Shown here: positions 20,049 to 31,799 of the stretch, one piece after another | Position numbering within the stretch: the stretch's first letter is position 1 | How the letters are laid out: every line of letters begins with the position of its first letter | Source of the DNA: Antedon bifida | Taxonomy: Eukaryota; Echinodermata; Crinoidea; Comatulida; Antedonidae | DNA length: 64,000 nucleotides | Assembly (NCBI GenBank): GCA_963402885.1 | Contig: OY727096.1 | Coordinates: 10,893,820-10,957,819 of the forward strand | Direction: 5' to 3' | Translations under genes and position numbers: made by a program | The notes under the pieces: generated by a model | What the model was told of the DNA's origin: nothing | What the model saw: only the letters and a program-made list of their open reading frames with translations | Databases searched by the model: none

Positions 20049-22396
20049 TTAATGGAGACAAGTTTGACACAATTTGATCTGCATATCACGTGATTTTAAT
20101 CCAATGTCGTAACTCTTTATATTATATGGCTCCTCTGATAATAATCAGAGCCATATATATAAAGAGTTACGACATTGAAAATTAGAAGCCATTTTTGTGT
20201 CAAAGAATTCGCACGCTGAGGGCGCGCGCGTCTCTTTTGTTTAGCGTTTTCCTATAGTTCATGCATTATTTTTAGATTTTTTTGTCTATGAAATAACGCT
20301 TGTATTCCGTTTTTATTTTAGTAATTAATTTTATTAATGGTATTAATTTGGTAACATATATATATTGTGTCTATAATAACAAAAGAATAAATGCTAGGGC
20401 CTACATGCAAGTCAGGATACATCAAAGCATGAACCAATACAAAAAACACACAAATTCACCCCTCTTTTTATACAGTATATGGCTCTCTGTGTGTTTTTGA
20501 CACAAACTTTCAGAGACTCGTTCATCATTTCATTTGTAATAATTTGCCTTTGTTATTTTAATATTGTTCATACCCTATTCAATATATTAACAAATATATC
20601 CACGACACTTTATTATTTTATTTAGTCATCAAAGCATGCATTATGAATTGAAAATATTACATAATTGTTATTAATAGGACGTAGTTATGGGATGTTTCGT
20701 TCCAAAATCAATCAATCGAACTTTATAATGTACTAGCGCACGCGCGCGCAATATTCTTTGCCGCAAGTACTTCTGTACGCTGTGCACATCGATATTTCAC
20801 CGTTAGATGTGCAATTACATTTTTTTAAATATAAGAAAAAGTTTAAAGTATTTTCTTGCTCCTATACTTTACATGCATTAACGGAGACAAGTTTGACACA
20901 AATTGATCTGCATATCACGTGACTATAATCCAATGTCGTAACTCTTTATATATATGGCTCTGATAATAATCAGAGCCATATATAGAGAGAGTTACGACTT
21001 CGAATGGATTAGAAGCCATGGTTGTGTCCAACTATTCCTATGTAGCGTATGGAGTTGAGTCTTTTGTTTTGAAAATGTATAACGTTCAAAAGGCTTTAAT
21101 TATCGAATTTAATATCAAAACAATCAATTTGATTAAAGGTTTTTGTTAAAATAATAAAAAAATTATAAAGTTACTGCGAACATGATTAAAAACAACAAAA
21201 ATAGCAATTTCGGAACGGCTCTGGTTGTGCGCTCCATGCACGCTCTACGCGTGCGCGTTTAGTTTGTACAGCGATTCTCTATAGTAATGCATTGTTTTTA
21301 CATTTTGTTGTTTAAAAATCATGTTCGCAGTAACTTTATGATTTCGTTATTATCTTAACAAAAACCTTTAAACAAATTGATTGTTTTGATATTAAATTCG
21401 ATATTTAAAGCCTTGTGAATGTTATACATTTTTTAAGCAAATGACTCGACTCCATACGCTACATAGGCATAGTTGGACACAAACATGGCCGGCGTTCACA
21501 CCACGTGACTTTCTAAAATCCGTGAACGCAAAGTCGTAACTCTCTCTATATATGGCTCTGATAATAATCAGAGCCATAATATATAAAGAGTTACGACATT
21601 GGATTATAGTCACGTGATATGCAGATCAATTTGTGTCAAACTTGTCTCCGTTAATGCATGTAAAGTATAGCAGCAAGAAAATACTTTAAACTTTTTCTTA
21701 TATTTAAAAAAATGTAATTGCACATTTTACGGTGAAATATCGATGTGCACAGCGTACAGAAGTACTTGCGGCAAAGAATATTGCGCACGCGTGCGCTAGT
21801 ACATTACAAAGTTCGATTGATTGATTTTGGAACGAAACATCCCATAACTACGTCCTATTAATAACAATTATGTAATATTTTCAATTCATAATGCATGCTT
21901 TGATGACTAAATAAAATAATATAGTGTCGTGGATATATTTGTTAATATATTGAATAGGGTATGAACAATATTAAAATAATAAAGGCAAATTATTACAAAT
22001 GAAATGATGAACGAGTCTCTGAAAGTTTGTGTCAAAAACACACAGAGAGCCATATACTGTATAAAAAGAGGGGTGAATTTGTGTGTTTTTTGTATTGGTT
22101 CATGCTTTGATGTATCCTGACTTGCATGTAGGCCCTAGCATTTATTCTTTTGTTATTATAGACACAATATATATATGTTACCAAATTAATACCATTAATA
22201 AAATTAATTACTAAAATAAAAACGGAATATAAACGTTATTTCATAGACAAAAAAATCTAAAAATAATGCATGAACTATAGGAAAACGCTATACAAAAGAG
22301 GCGCGCGCGCCCTCAGCGTGCGAATTCTTTGACACAAAAATGGCTTCTAATTTTCAATGTCGTAACTCTTTATATATATGGCTCTGATAATAATAA
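20049..22396. mobile_element. Nested palindromic array of TIR elements punctuated by ~62-bp hairpins
   Basis: A near-perfect hairpin, GTCGTAACTCTTTATATATATGGCTCTGAT then AATA then the reverse complement, occurs at 20106-20173, 20935-20998 and 21533-21597, with a half copy at 22359-22396. The hairpins delimit three units. U1 (about 20140-20967) and U3 (about 21566-22395) are inverted copies of each other. U2 (about 20968-21565) is itself palindromic about ~21255. The whole block is therefore one large palindrome. The best reading is adjacent or nested insertions of TIR MITEs whose ends are AATCAGAGCCATATATA..AAGAGTTACGAC. No transposase frame is seen. Stretches with GCGCGCGCG and CACGTGA are included. 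Confidence 0.8.
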
Positions 22397-22599
22397 ATGA
22401 ACAGCGGCCTCTATCGGACTTTCTTAATTATTATTAAACAAAAACTCGTGAGCTTGTTGATTTGGGATTGATTCAGGTACCTTTATGACCGATAACCCCG
22501 CTTCCGACGATAGGCCCATTTGGTTGTCATAATTGTATGTACACATTTGTAAGTAAATTTACTTTTTCGGCGATCATATGAGCCTACATTCTGTTGACG

Positions 22600-22870
22600 A
22601 GATTAGAGCTCTAGACCTACTACTAGGACTGGTAGTACTAGCAGGCTAGGCATAGGCTAGGCCTAGGTAGAGTATAGGCCTAAGAGGCTAGGCCTACCTA
22701 GTAGCCTTCCTACCTTTTTGCCTAGCTAAGAGAGGGGCCTAGGCCTACTAGTTAGGCTAGCCTAACTACCTAGGCCTAGTACTAGCCTAACCTATCTAGG
22801 CCTAGTAGAGTAGAGTTAGAGAGGTTGAAGGCTACTAGTAGTAGGCTAGGCCTAGACCTAGTGATATTAC
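22600..22870. repeat. Block extremely dense in TAGGCCTA / CTAG words
   Basis: About 250 bp composed almost entirely of TAGGCCTAG, CCTAGTAG, CTAGCCTA and AGGCTAGGC permutations, on both strands because the core octamer TAGGCCTA is palindromic. It lies between the palindromic array and the TIR element at 22916. No coding potential. Isolated TAGGCCTA words occur all along the window. Confidence 0.8.
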
Positions 22871-22915
22871 TCTTATAATTATATAATTATAGTAGGTACC
22901 TAGACTGGTGTCAGA

Positions 22916-24933
22916 TGAAATCGGTCGCGCTTGAAATCGGTCGCGATAAAATCAACTTCCGGTATTTTGTATGGCGCGCCGCTAGAGCTATACTTTTGAT
23001 TATATCGGTCGCGTTTGAAATCGGTTGCGCTATTTTGTATAGATCGAGCGGGATGCATGCTAGAGCGGGATATACATTTTTCGTTTATATAGATTTAATT
23101 GATATTTTTAAGGAACTAGATTATTTATGTGGATATTTGTTACTTGGTTAATAAATATTTATTATTAATCATTAAATTAATTTTTTTTTTGTATTTCACA
23201 GGTCTCGGAGAAGGACGGTGTCTTTTCAAAATGGCCATTTCTAAACATGTTTAAATATTATATTAGGCATAATGTTATATTAGGCATATAATAATTTACC
23301 TCTATTTATATGTACTGTAATTAATATATTATATAGAGAATATACGTCTGTCGTGTCTTTTATTTATGCAAACAATTACGTATGGTTTTAGGATATTAAT
23401 AAAATATATAGATAATATGCCGTTATAAATCAATCTACCGGCCTACAGTAGGAATATGATGTACAATGATAGATGTGAGAATAATAATGTATGGATAATA
23501 AAGGTGGACACGATTCTCAAAGAGGTAATCTGCACTGATATTTAAACGTTTAGATTTACGAACGGCGTATGAATGCGAGACACTGAGTTGCACTTACTCA
23601 ATTATTTACATTAAATGATTATTATAAATGAAGAAAAAAATAAAAAATATTCAAATTAAAATCTATAGTATCGCCGACGTATATACGTATAAATCATACT
23701 GTCAAATAATTATAGAAAAAGTGCTTTATTCGGAATTATTATGGATAAGCAAGCCTGTTAGCTACAGCGATTTTAATTGCTTTTGCTTATCCTTGCCTCC
23801 TTACATTTCCACGTGTCTTGATTTGGTTACCTATGTTTTAAATGTATTTCGATTTTAAAGGCTAAATAAAGAATGAATGAATGAACATGATCTCATAATC
23901 GCGTCGAGCATCTATAGCTCATTGGATCGTTTCACAAAAACATGTGCAGGAGGCCTATAGACGTTTCAAATGTATGGTTATTAGTAATAGGCGTCATCTT
24001 TACCTCGCCATGGACAACGATCGTACGTGTTTTGTCCATGATTTGACACACTACTAGTGGTGTTTTTTAAAAAGGGGAATCCCCCGTCAGCAAAATAACG
24101 TATTGTTAGAGGAAACAGCTGCACGATCATAGAAGGCGCATCTCCAATATTGCTTATTCGGGGGTTTATTTCAGTAACTCGCCTGTTAACCATCCGCATA
24201 TAATGATCATTTTACTAAAAACTATTTTAAACATTAGAAATAAAAACATACACGTGATTTGCCTCAACAATAATCATTATACACTTACTTAATATTATCC
24301 TACATAACGGATAGAAATAAAATAGAAATAAAAATAAGGTGATCGAATAGTATGTTGTTAACGACATGGATATGATATAATCTGCCACAGTATGCATAAG
24401 TATAAAAATGGATACGCTGGCTTTACGGGCTATATTGTAAAAATTCTTGTTTTTAAATAAATTGTTCTCTTTTACGTAATTGTTTGCATAATAAAAGACA
24501 CGAGAGACGTATATTCTCTATATAATATATTAATTACAGTACATTTTAATAAATTATTATATGCCTAATATAAAATTATGCCTAATATAATATTTAAACG
24601 TGTTTAGAAATGACCATTTTGAAAAGACACAGTCCTTCTCCGAGACCTGTGAAATACAAAAAAAAAATTAATTTAATGATTGATAATAAATATTTATTAA
24701 CCAAGTAAAAAATATCCACATAAATAATCTAGTTCCTAAAAAATCAATTAAATCTATATAAACGAAAAATGTATATCCCGTTCTAGCATGCATCCCGCTC
24801 GATCCATACAAAATAGCGCGACCGATTTCAAACGCGACCGATATCATCAAAAGGATTATAGCTCTAGCAGCGCGCCATACAAAATACCGGAAGTTGATTT
24901 TATCGCGACCGATTTCAAACGCGACCGATTTCA
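22916..24933. mobile_element. 2.0-kb TIR element with ~465-bp inverted arms starting TGAAATCGGTCGCG
   Basis: The left arm, about 22916-23382, is the inverse of the right arm, about 24474-24933, at high identity. Both include CAACTTCCGGTATTTTGTATGG, GAGCGGGATGCATGCTAGA and GGTCTCGGAGAAGGAC. The termini carry repeated GAAATCGGTCGCG motifs (22918, 22934, and diverged at ~23001 and ~23018), which look like transposase-binding subterminal repeats. The 1.1-kb interior has no recognisable transposase and contains a (GAAT)n-tailed stretch near 23865-23885 that resembles a retroposon 3' end. The superfamily is not assigned because no clear target duplication is visible. Confidence 0.8.
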
Positions 24934-26085
24934 GACGTAAACCCCTAGACTGGCACCATTAGATAGGCGATTATCAGAACTTAGTGCACATTCGCTGAGA
25001 CAATTCGGCACACTTAAATTTATCGGCTTTGATATGCATTTTATAAGCATAAAATAAGCTTTTTCCCCCAAACTTTATATTCAGAGAGACTATGGGGTAG
25101 TACTACTAGGGATAAAGATGCAATTATAAAGCAAACATTTTGAAAACATTGTCGAAAATGATCATTTTTTAGTCACACGAAAGATGTAAACAAGTTACGC
25201 CCTCTGTTGGCCGCTTGGCGAATGCATGAAATAAACAAGGTTTTCGAAGTAATAAATTGAATATAAAATTACGTAGTAATTTATTATATATTATTATATC
25301 AACATTGTCAATATCAATAAATTACGTATTGTTAAACACCTTTAAAAACTTGATAAATACCAAAAAAAATTAATATGAATTTGGTCTAAAGTGAGACGTT
25401 TCAGCCCACAAAGTGGGATGTTTCGGCCCAAAAGTGGGCCCAATCGTCCCACCAAAAGTGGGCCGAATCGTCTCAGGGCCGAATCGTCCTGGAACCCTTT
25501 TAACGTGCCGAATTATCAAGTAGTAAGCCCTCTCCCCAGATATAGTTTTATCTGATATATTTTGCCAAGTTCTAAATTTAGTTTCTGAGTGCCTTCATTT
25601 GACTGGTTGGTTGGCATAGTTGTGTTGTAGTTAGTTCCAGTGTTGAAACCCTAACCATGGCGTTTTTACACTTTTTCAGAAACAAACTATATTTAGAATA
25701 AATAGATAAATAAATGGTGCTTATAAATAAATGCTACAAGGTTCATTTAATTACGGCCTACTGTACAGTATGTGAGGCCTAGGCCTAATTCAATATTATT
25801 ATTTCATACAATTATTAATAATAGTTATCTTAGGCTTGTATATTAAGTGTTTTACTATTGGTACTTTATTGTTTGCTTTACTGTACTTTAAAACAAAATA
25901 TTATTTTAGACTTTAACTTAGTTAAATGTGTTTCTCTATTCCTATGGCATGCCGTGAAAAATACAGTACAGTCAAGCAAGAATAATAATACAGGAAAAAA
26001 AACCAGCTGACCAGCGCTGAAGACAATTGGGCCCAACTCCACAGAAGATCATCTCCTAACAGTAGTTTTTTCTCTTTTCTTAAAG
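24934..26085. other. Intergenic / probable promoter-side region of TMEM106
   Basis: No coding exon recognised. It contains a short repeat patch at 25390-25500 and a CTCF-like word near 25197. A 5' untranslated exon of the downstream gene probably lies here, because the coding start at 26091 follows a good acceptor (TTTTCTTAAAG, ending 26085). Confidence 0.4.
25390..25500. repeat. Short patch of AAAGTGGG(C)CGAATCGTC / GTTTCGGCCC repeats
   Basis: Five imperfect units built from AGTGGG, followed by either TGTTTCGGCCC or CCGAATCGTC, within about 100 bp. Function unknown. Confidence 0.6.
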
Positions 26086-26090
26086 TTAAT

Positions 26091-29000
26091 ATGACAGGTG
26101 CTGGTGGGGTAGTCCTTGACAGTGAATCGTCAAATCTAATCAATACATCACCTTCATTAGGCAGTGGACGCATCAACTGCATAAACTCACCTAATAACAG
26201 TGAAGGAAACTTATCAGACAGCAGGGTATCTGGATATGAAGAATTTGGAGGAATGATCTGCCCCACATGTAAAGGAACTGGTAGAATACCACCAGGTATG
26301 CTTAATTTTGTTCTGAATTACAACATTAATGAATGTAAGTAAGTCTACTGTACATGAAGTATATATAAGAAAATCACATCTCAAAACATCTCGTAAATTT
26401 CATTAAAATGACTAATAGTACTATTAGAGTGCTTCATTCACTCATGGTAGATGCCTGGCATAAAGCCTCTTTGCCAGTTGAGTTGAGTTAAGTGGATTCA
26501 ACAAATTTACAAGGAAAGGGGTATTGGTAATCTAGCTTACGTTGACACAGTATGGATCATTGAACAATTGAAGTGATTGACACAATGACATGAGGGGTAA
26601 AAATCAATGCTAACAATCATTTAAACAACTTTAAACGATTACACAAAAAAATGACCAATATTATGGTTCTCAAATTATGTTATAATTTGGGAACAAAATG
26701 CTTTTATATTTTATTATTTTCAATTTTTTTCTTTAAATTATTCCTAATTATATTTAATTATATTTCTATAAAGGAAAGTCTTCATACACAGTATTCGCTT
26801 CTGACAATCCTTGGCATTTTTTTTACTTTGTATTGTTTTATATTTTTTTCTGTAATTTTTGTTGTGCTGAAATTGAATAAATCCAATCTAACCAATAATT
26901 TATTAGACCATTTTAGATCCAGTCAAATGTGAAAAAAACATTTTTTTAGGGGGACAATATCTTTTGACAAACACTTTTTTTTTACCACAGGGCAAGAAGA
27001 CCAGCTTGTCGCTCTAATACCATACAGAGATGGCAGACTAAAGCCAAGGAGAACGTAAGATCATCATATTTCATCTTATGATCTAAAGTGTGCCTATAAT
27101 GTTGACTTTGTTATACCATAATATACAATGAATGTATGAGTGCAATGGTACAAATAATTTCATGAAGTATAACAGGTATAGATGTCGCACACTACACCTA
27201 TTCCTTAAATTGCACTCATGGTTGCTCACTGTGTAACAAAAACGCAAAACAAAATTTCAGTACTGGCATATAATGACATTGCTTGCACTCTCGATGAAGT
27301 AATTTAAGAGTCAATAGAATATTTATTGAATATCATGTGACCCACAACCCTCCAATCAAATGACAAGAATCTACTTAGGTAACGAAAAAAAGTGATATAT
27401 AATGGTGTAATAATGTGCTCATCTTTGCACGTTCAGCATAAAATATAAATATTTGAGAATTTTTGCCATGTGACATTGTTGACGGAAATCAACTGGTTGT
27501 GTGTGCTGCCTATAACTGTTCTACTCCGTGTCTAAAGTCAGAGAACTGCCTCCTTTAATGGCCTAGTTTTCCAGCCTAATATTCGTCAATGATTTACAAT
27601 AGGTATGTAAATTGAAGAAAGGTAGGTGTGTTATAAAACAAATAATGAATGTTTTGTATTCGTTGATTGACTCTATTTTAAGCAGTCAATTTTTCAACTC
27701 ACAAAATATTCTCACTATCCAACTAAACATTTGTATACAATAGCTCAATAACAATTTCAAAATTTAGCATCTTATTTTTAGTACTGAACTAAGCAGAATA
27801 CAGTAATTATACAGTACATCTAAGTTGTATTGTGTCATAATCTATATATATAATCATAATCTTTTCATGAAAATATTGATATATTTTTACAAAGTTTGTA
27901 ATTTGGCTGTTCCTTGGAGGTCCCTTTCATCTACATTAAGTTCATTACTCTTTATGTGTAATTAACATACAGTACACTTTTTGTATGTATATTGTATTGT
28001 TTTTGATAAAGAGATTGATTTGATATTCCATCATGTGATAAAAGTGAAGTACACTGTAAGCATATATTTATGACTTGAAGCCAATATTGACAAGTACTCT
28101 TGAGTTTTCTCTGATGTTAAAGTTCAAATTGGGTCAATTGTTATATTGCATATGATAGGGTTGCCTGAACACAGTGATTATTATGCCTATTATTTAACTT
28201 TCATTTGATTGGTTGATTTGGTTAAAATTTTGTTGTAAATAATTTTGAAATTGAATCGTATGAAAAGCGAATAAATAATGTGACCAAAAACCAACCAGTA
28301 AAAAGTGTCTTATATTACCCTTTGCAAGTCTAAAATCTTTTTCTCGATGGAAGTATAACTAACTTGTTATTGTTATTTTCAGGTGGTTATGGGTTGCTTT
28401 ATCTATCTTAGGGTGTGCCATTGTTGCAGGAATTCTTTGTTTTATATTAATACCAAGAGATATTAAGATGACTGAACCAACAGTTAATACAGAGAGAGCA
28501 GACCTTAATAAAACGAAAAAGTCACTTTTAATAGAACTCAATGTAAGTACAATTTTAACAGAAGAAATGTGTTTCCGCTTAATCAGAAATACCAAATTTA
28601 CTGATTAGATGCAAACATGCTGTTGAATGAGTGTTTGTTATGAGAGGTGTCAACATCCACTTCTTACCACCTACCTGAGGGCGGTTAAAATGTAGTTGAA
28701 ATCCATCACAGTATAATTCCGGTCATTTTGAAATTCTCAATGTGTTTAGATTCGTGCAAAAACAAAAATTTGCATTGCGGACAAACATACATACAAACTC
28801 TTAAATAGTAAAGATAATTACATTTTTTGTATTTTGTTAAATATGTAAAAAATAGAACAAAACTGACATACTTTGAAATCTATGTTTTCCATTTTTGTAG
28901 TTTATGTTCAATGTAACGAATGATAACTTTCTACCGGTCACAGTGAATGAAGTTGATGTAGAAGCTTTGTTTAATGCTCAGGTCGTTGGTAACAAAAAAT

Positions 29001-30913
29001 ATACAAATGCTTCTAATGTGCACTCCAGATCAACTCAATTGGTAAGAATAGTTTTAATAACACATTCTTCTCATATACTGCCTAATGCTCAAGGCCTCTA
29101 AGCGCTTCATATACTGCCTAATGCTCAAGGCCTCTAAGCGCTTCACATTATTTATAACTCTGGCTATTGTTACTTTTGGAACCATATTGCAGTTAGTAAT
29201 CAGCGCAGTTGATTTTCAGTTTTGATAAATCTTGCATTAGACTAGGACCACCAAAAGCCACTCTATGTAGAACTAAGACGTCCTTTGTTGTTAATATCAT
29301 TCATTTGTATAATTCAAATGTTCGACAATAACTCTATACTGTACTACAATTTTTGTTTTGAATTTTATTCATTTTTAATTGTTTTAAAAGTATCTTATAT
29401 TCTGCGTTTTTAACAGTAATTTGAAATTAATCTATTTTTTTGTAATTTGATGTATTTTTTTTTACTGTAGTTTTATTGTCTTAATTATGCCAAGCAAAAG
29501 GAATGTCCATTTTAATTTCTTGAATCTTTAAGCTTGATTTTCTTTGTATTTTATGATAGATAAACATTTCTGTTCTATTCACAGATTTATTTTCTACTAA
29601 ATGTAGCCATAGATGCCTCAACAACAGATAATTCTTATTTATTGTAAGTACTGATATTTATATAGTGATATCACATTATAATACCAATGTTGTTATAGCT
29701 ATATAATAATTATAATGAATTTATGTTTTTCTGCAGAACTATTTGTGATCCTAATTCTGCAGTTCCGTATCCTCACTTATTATACCTGACTTTTGTGTAA
29801 GTAATATTAAAGACACCTTCCCTACGTTTTTTAGATCTAATTTAAGATCACAAACTATATTTAATGTAAAAATAATACTATATGGTCTTATTGCGATAAC
29901 TTTTTTCGTCTTTAAATGGTTAAAAATGTGAAAAATAAGTCGATTCTAATCATTATAGCGGCCCGCTATAAATCCCAAAATGCATTGCACGCGGATTGAT
30001 ATTTTTGTTTTTCTTCTGTAATTCACCCACTTTTCGATCGATCGTGAGGCCAAAACAAATGGAAGACTCCTAACTTTTCAGCGAAAATACCGGGTTTTCT
30101 CCAATATGTATCAACAGAGTCTGACAAAAATAGAAAGACAATTAATGCAGCAACTATACAACGTCAGGCTAGGTATATAGCTAGCGTACGATGTTCGTAC
30201 GTTACCGATGTTTATCAGCTAGCTAGGCTAGGCCTAAAGACAGTCCACGAGAGGTCATTCGACTCGAGCTACTTAGGTAGTGCATTGTTTCTCACTTTTT
30301 ATCATAATTTACCATAAAACGTACATTTAAGACAAGGAATGACCTGGTTTAATGTTTTTAAAGTAATATATATGTATTATTTTTACAAAACGTCACAAAT
30401 TGTAGGGAAGGTGTCTTTAAACAATGCTTAATTTATTTTCACATATATTTATGCTTTCTCAGATCACCTACTGATTTCTAATATCTTTTTACCAATAACA
30501 AATTTATAGTTTCTGCACTTCCTTTCGGTTAGTGTTTTTAAAATACAGCTTAAGAACCATTAGTCATAAGTTTTTCGTTTATTTCTGCCTGATCTTTTGT
30601 TTTTGCACTTTAAAAATGTATAAGCATTTAGAGTCTTGTGTGTATTTTACATTGAAAATGTAATTCTTTAAATTAATTTCATGTTATTAAAACTATACTG
30701 GGACATCTGTGATATGTTTAAGTACAATTTATGACATTATATATTTACAAATTGTTATTTTTATTATTAAAAACTGTTTGTTTTTACAGTGTGACGATGC
30801 ATACTAAAGTGTTGGCCCAGGATAAAGAGAATTCATTGAACACCTATCCAATACATGTTTCATGTGAAACACCATCGCATAATCCATATGCAGCCGATAT
30901 AATAGAAATATAA
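26091..30913 (+). CDS. TMEM106: TMEM106 family protein (complete, 7 coding exons, 270 aa)
   Basis: Exons 26091-26295, 26991-27054, 28383-28542, 28901-29041, 29585-29643, 29737-29796 and 30790-30913 join in phase to 271 codons including TAA; human TMEM106B has 274 aa. The N-terminal cytosolic part holds YEEF followed by CPTCKGTGRIP (residues 57-67), the conserved CxxC metal-binding motif. Next come QLVALIPY (about 73-80), one membrane segment WLWVALSILGCAIVAGILC (about 91-109), and a luminal immunoglobulin-like region with N-glycosylation sites NVT and NAS. Two luminal cysteines (TIC.., HVSC..) match the conserved disulphide pair. The family is type II, in late endosomes and lysosomes, and affects lysosome size, acidification and transport. 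I cannot assign orthology to vertebrate A, B or C; invertebrates usually have one or a few copies. The ATG follows a probable splice acceptor, so a non-coding first exon is likely upstream. Confidence 0.93.
29072..29143 (+). repeat. Perfect 36-bp tandem duplication
   Basis: CATATACTGCCTAATGCTCA plus 16 more bases is present twice, back to back, with no mismatch, about 30 bp after the TMEM106 exon-4 donor. A perfect copy implies a recent event. Confidence 0.95.
29811..30416 (+). mobile_element. 606-bp non-autonomous TIR transposon flanked by TTAA
   Basis: Termini AGACACCTTCCCTAC and GTAGGGAAGGTGTCT are perfect inverted repeats, and both are flanked by TTAA (29807-29810 and 30417-30420). A TTAA duplication points to the piggyBac or Kolobok superfamilies; no transposase is encoded. 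The interior includes CGATCGATCG and a TAGGCCTA patch. It is inserted in TMEM106 intron 6, only 10 bp beyond the splice donor at 29797. Related copies: 5720-5945 (partial) and 63370-64000 (inverted, interrupted). Confidence 0.9.
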
Positions 30914-31254
30914 TCCCTATTGTAAACACAAAGACCCTGAATACCAGCTTTTATCTGAATAATAGCTTTGTAATAACCTTTTTAATCTGAATTAGAAGGC
31001 CGACATTTTGCATGGTAATGGATTTTAAAAGATATATAAAGACCTGATAATATTGCCATGCGCATAATTTTTTCCTTGCTTTATTTTGTAGTTAAACACA
31101 AGGCCAAATTATAGCTAGTGTTTAATTACTGAAGATGAATGAATGTTTTGATTATTTATTATAAGATTTCACCAGAAAGGACAGGTAACTTAATTCAGAT
31201 AAACCTTGTGGAATGAGAAACTCATACAATGATAATTAAGTTGTGTGCACTTTA

Positions 31255-31420
31255 TAGGCCTATTCTTATTATTTACCTCCGCCAAGAAGGTATATGTAAT
31301 CGATCACGTGTGTTTGTTTATTTGTTAGCAGGATTACAAAAAGTTATTGCAAGATCTTTACCAAAATGAAAATACAGATAAATATATGTTCTAGGACATT
31401 TGGGAGGCACTCAGACCACT
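31255..31420 (+). repeat. Fragment of a widespread 'ACCTCCGCCAAGAAGGT..TGTTTGTTTATTTGTTAGCAGGATTAC' repeat
   Basis: ACCTCCGCCAAGAAGGTAT, then GTGTGTTTGTTTATTTGTTAGCAGGATTACAAAAAGTTAT, matches a dispersed repeat motif that I recognise from many aquatic animal genomes. It lies 340 bp downstream of TMEM106. The boundaries and type of element are not clear. Confidence 0.5.
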
Positions 31421-31799
31421 GTCCCAATTCTGGACCACTTGTTAGTATTATTTACCTGCTAGTGTTAAAAGATAGGACAGAATTTTCAAAAGCCGATGAG
31501 CAGTCTTAAAGTAACAAGTAAACTGAATTGCATTTTATCAAGAACTACTTTTCCAAAAAAAAAAGTGTTTTTTTGATATGAGTAGTTTTAAAAACCTATT
31601 TCTTTTCAAATTCACCTGTTTTTGGCATTCCTGTTTTATTGTTAGTCAACTGAAACTATTGTTAGTTGAAAGGCTGGTTACATAACCATTACACCAAACT
31701 CGCATACACATGCTTGTAGTGAAATTAGCCTAATCACACACAAATGTATATATATATATATATTTCTGGAGATATCTTATGTAGGAGAATTTACAGTAG

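Noticed and set aside
22915..23151. 78-codon frame beginning MKSVALEIGRDK
   Set aside because: Translation of the left inverted arm of the TIR element. The mirrored arm gives a similar chance frame.
26651..26932. 93-codon hydrophobic plus frame between TMEM106 exons
   Set aside because: AT-rich intronic sequence giving Phe/Leu/Ile runs. The intron has proper donor and acceptor, and the spliced protein matches TMEM106 without it.
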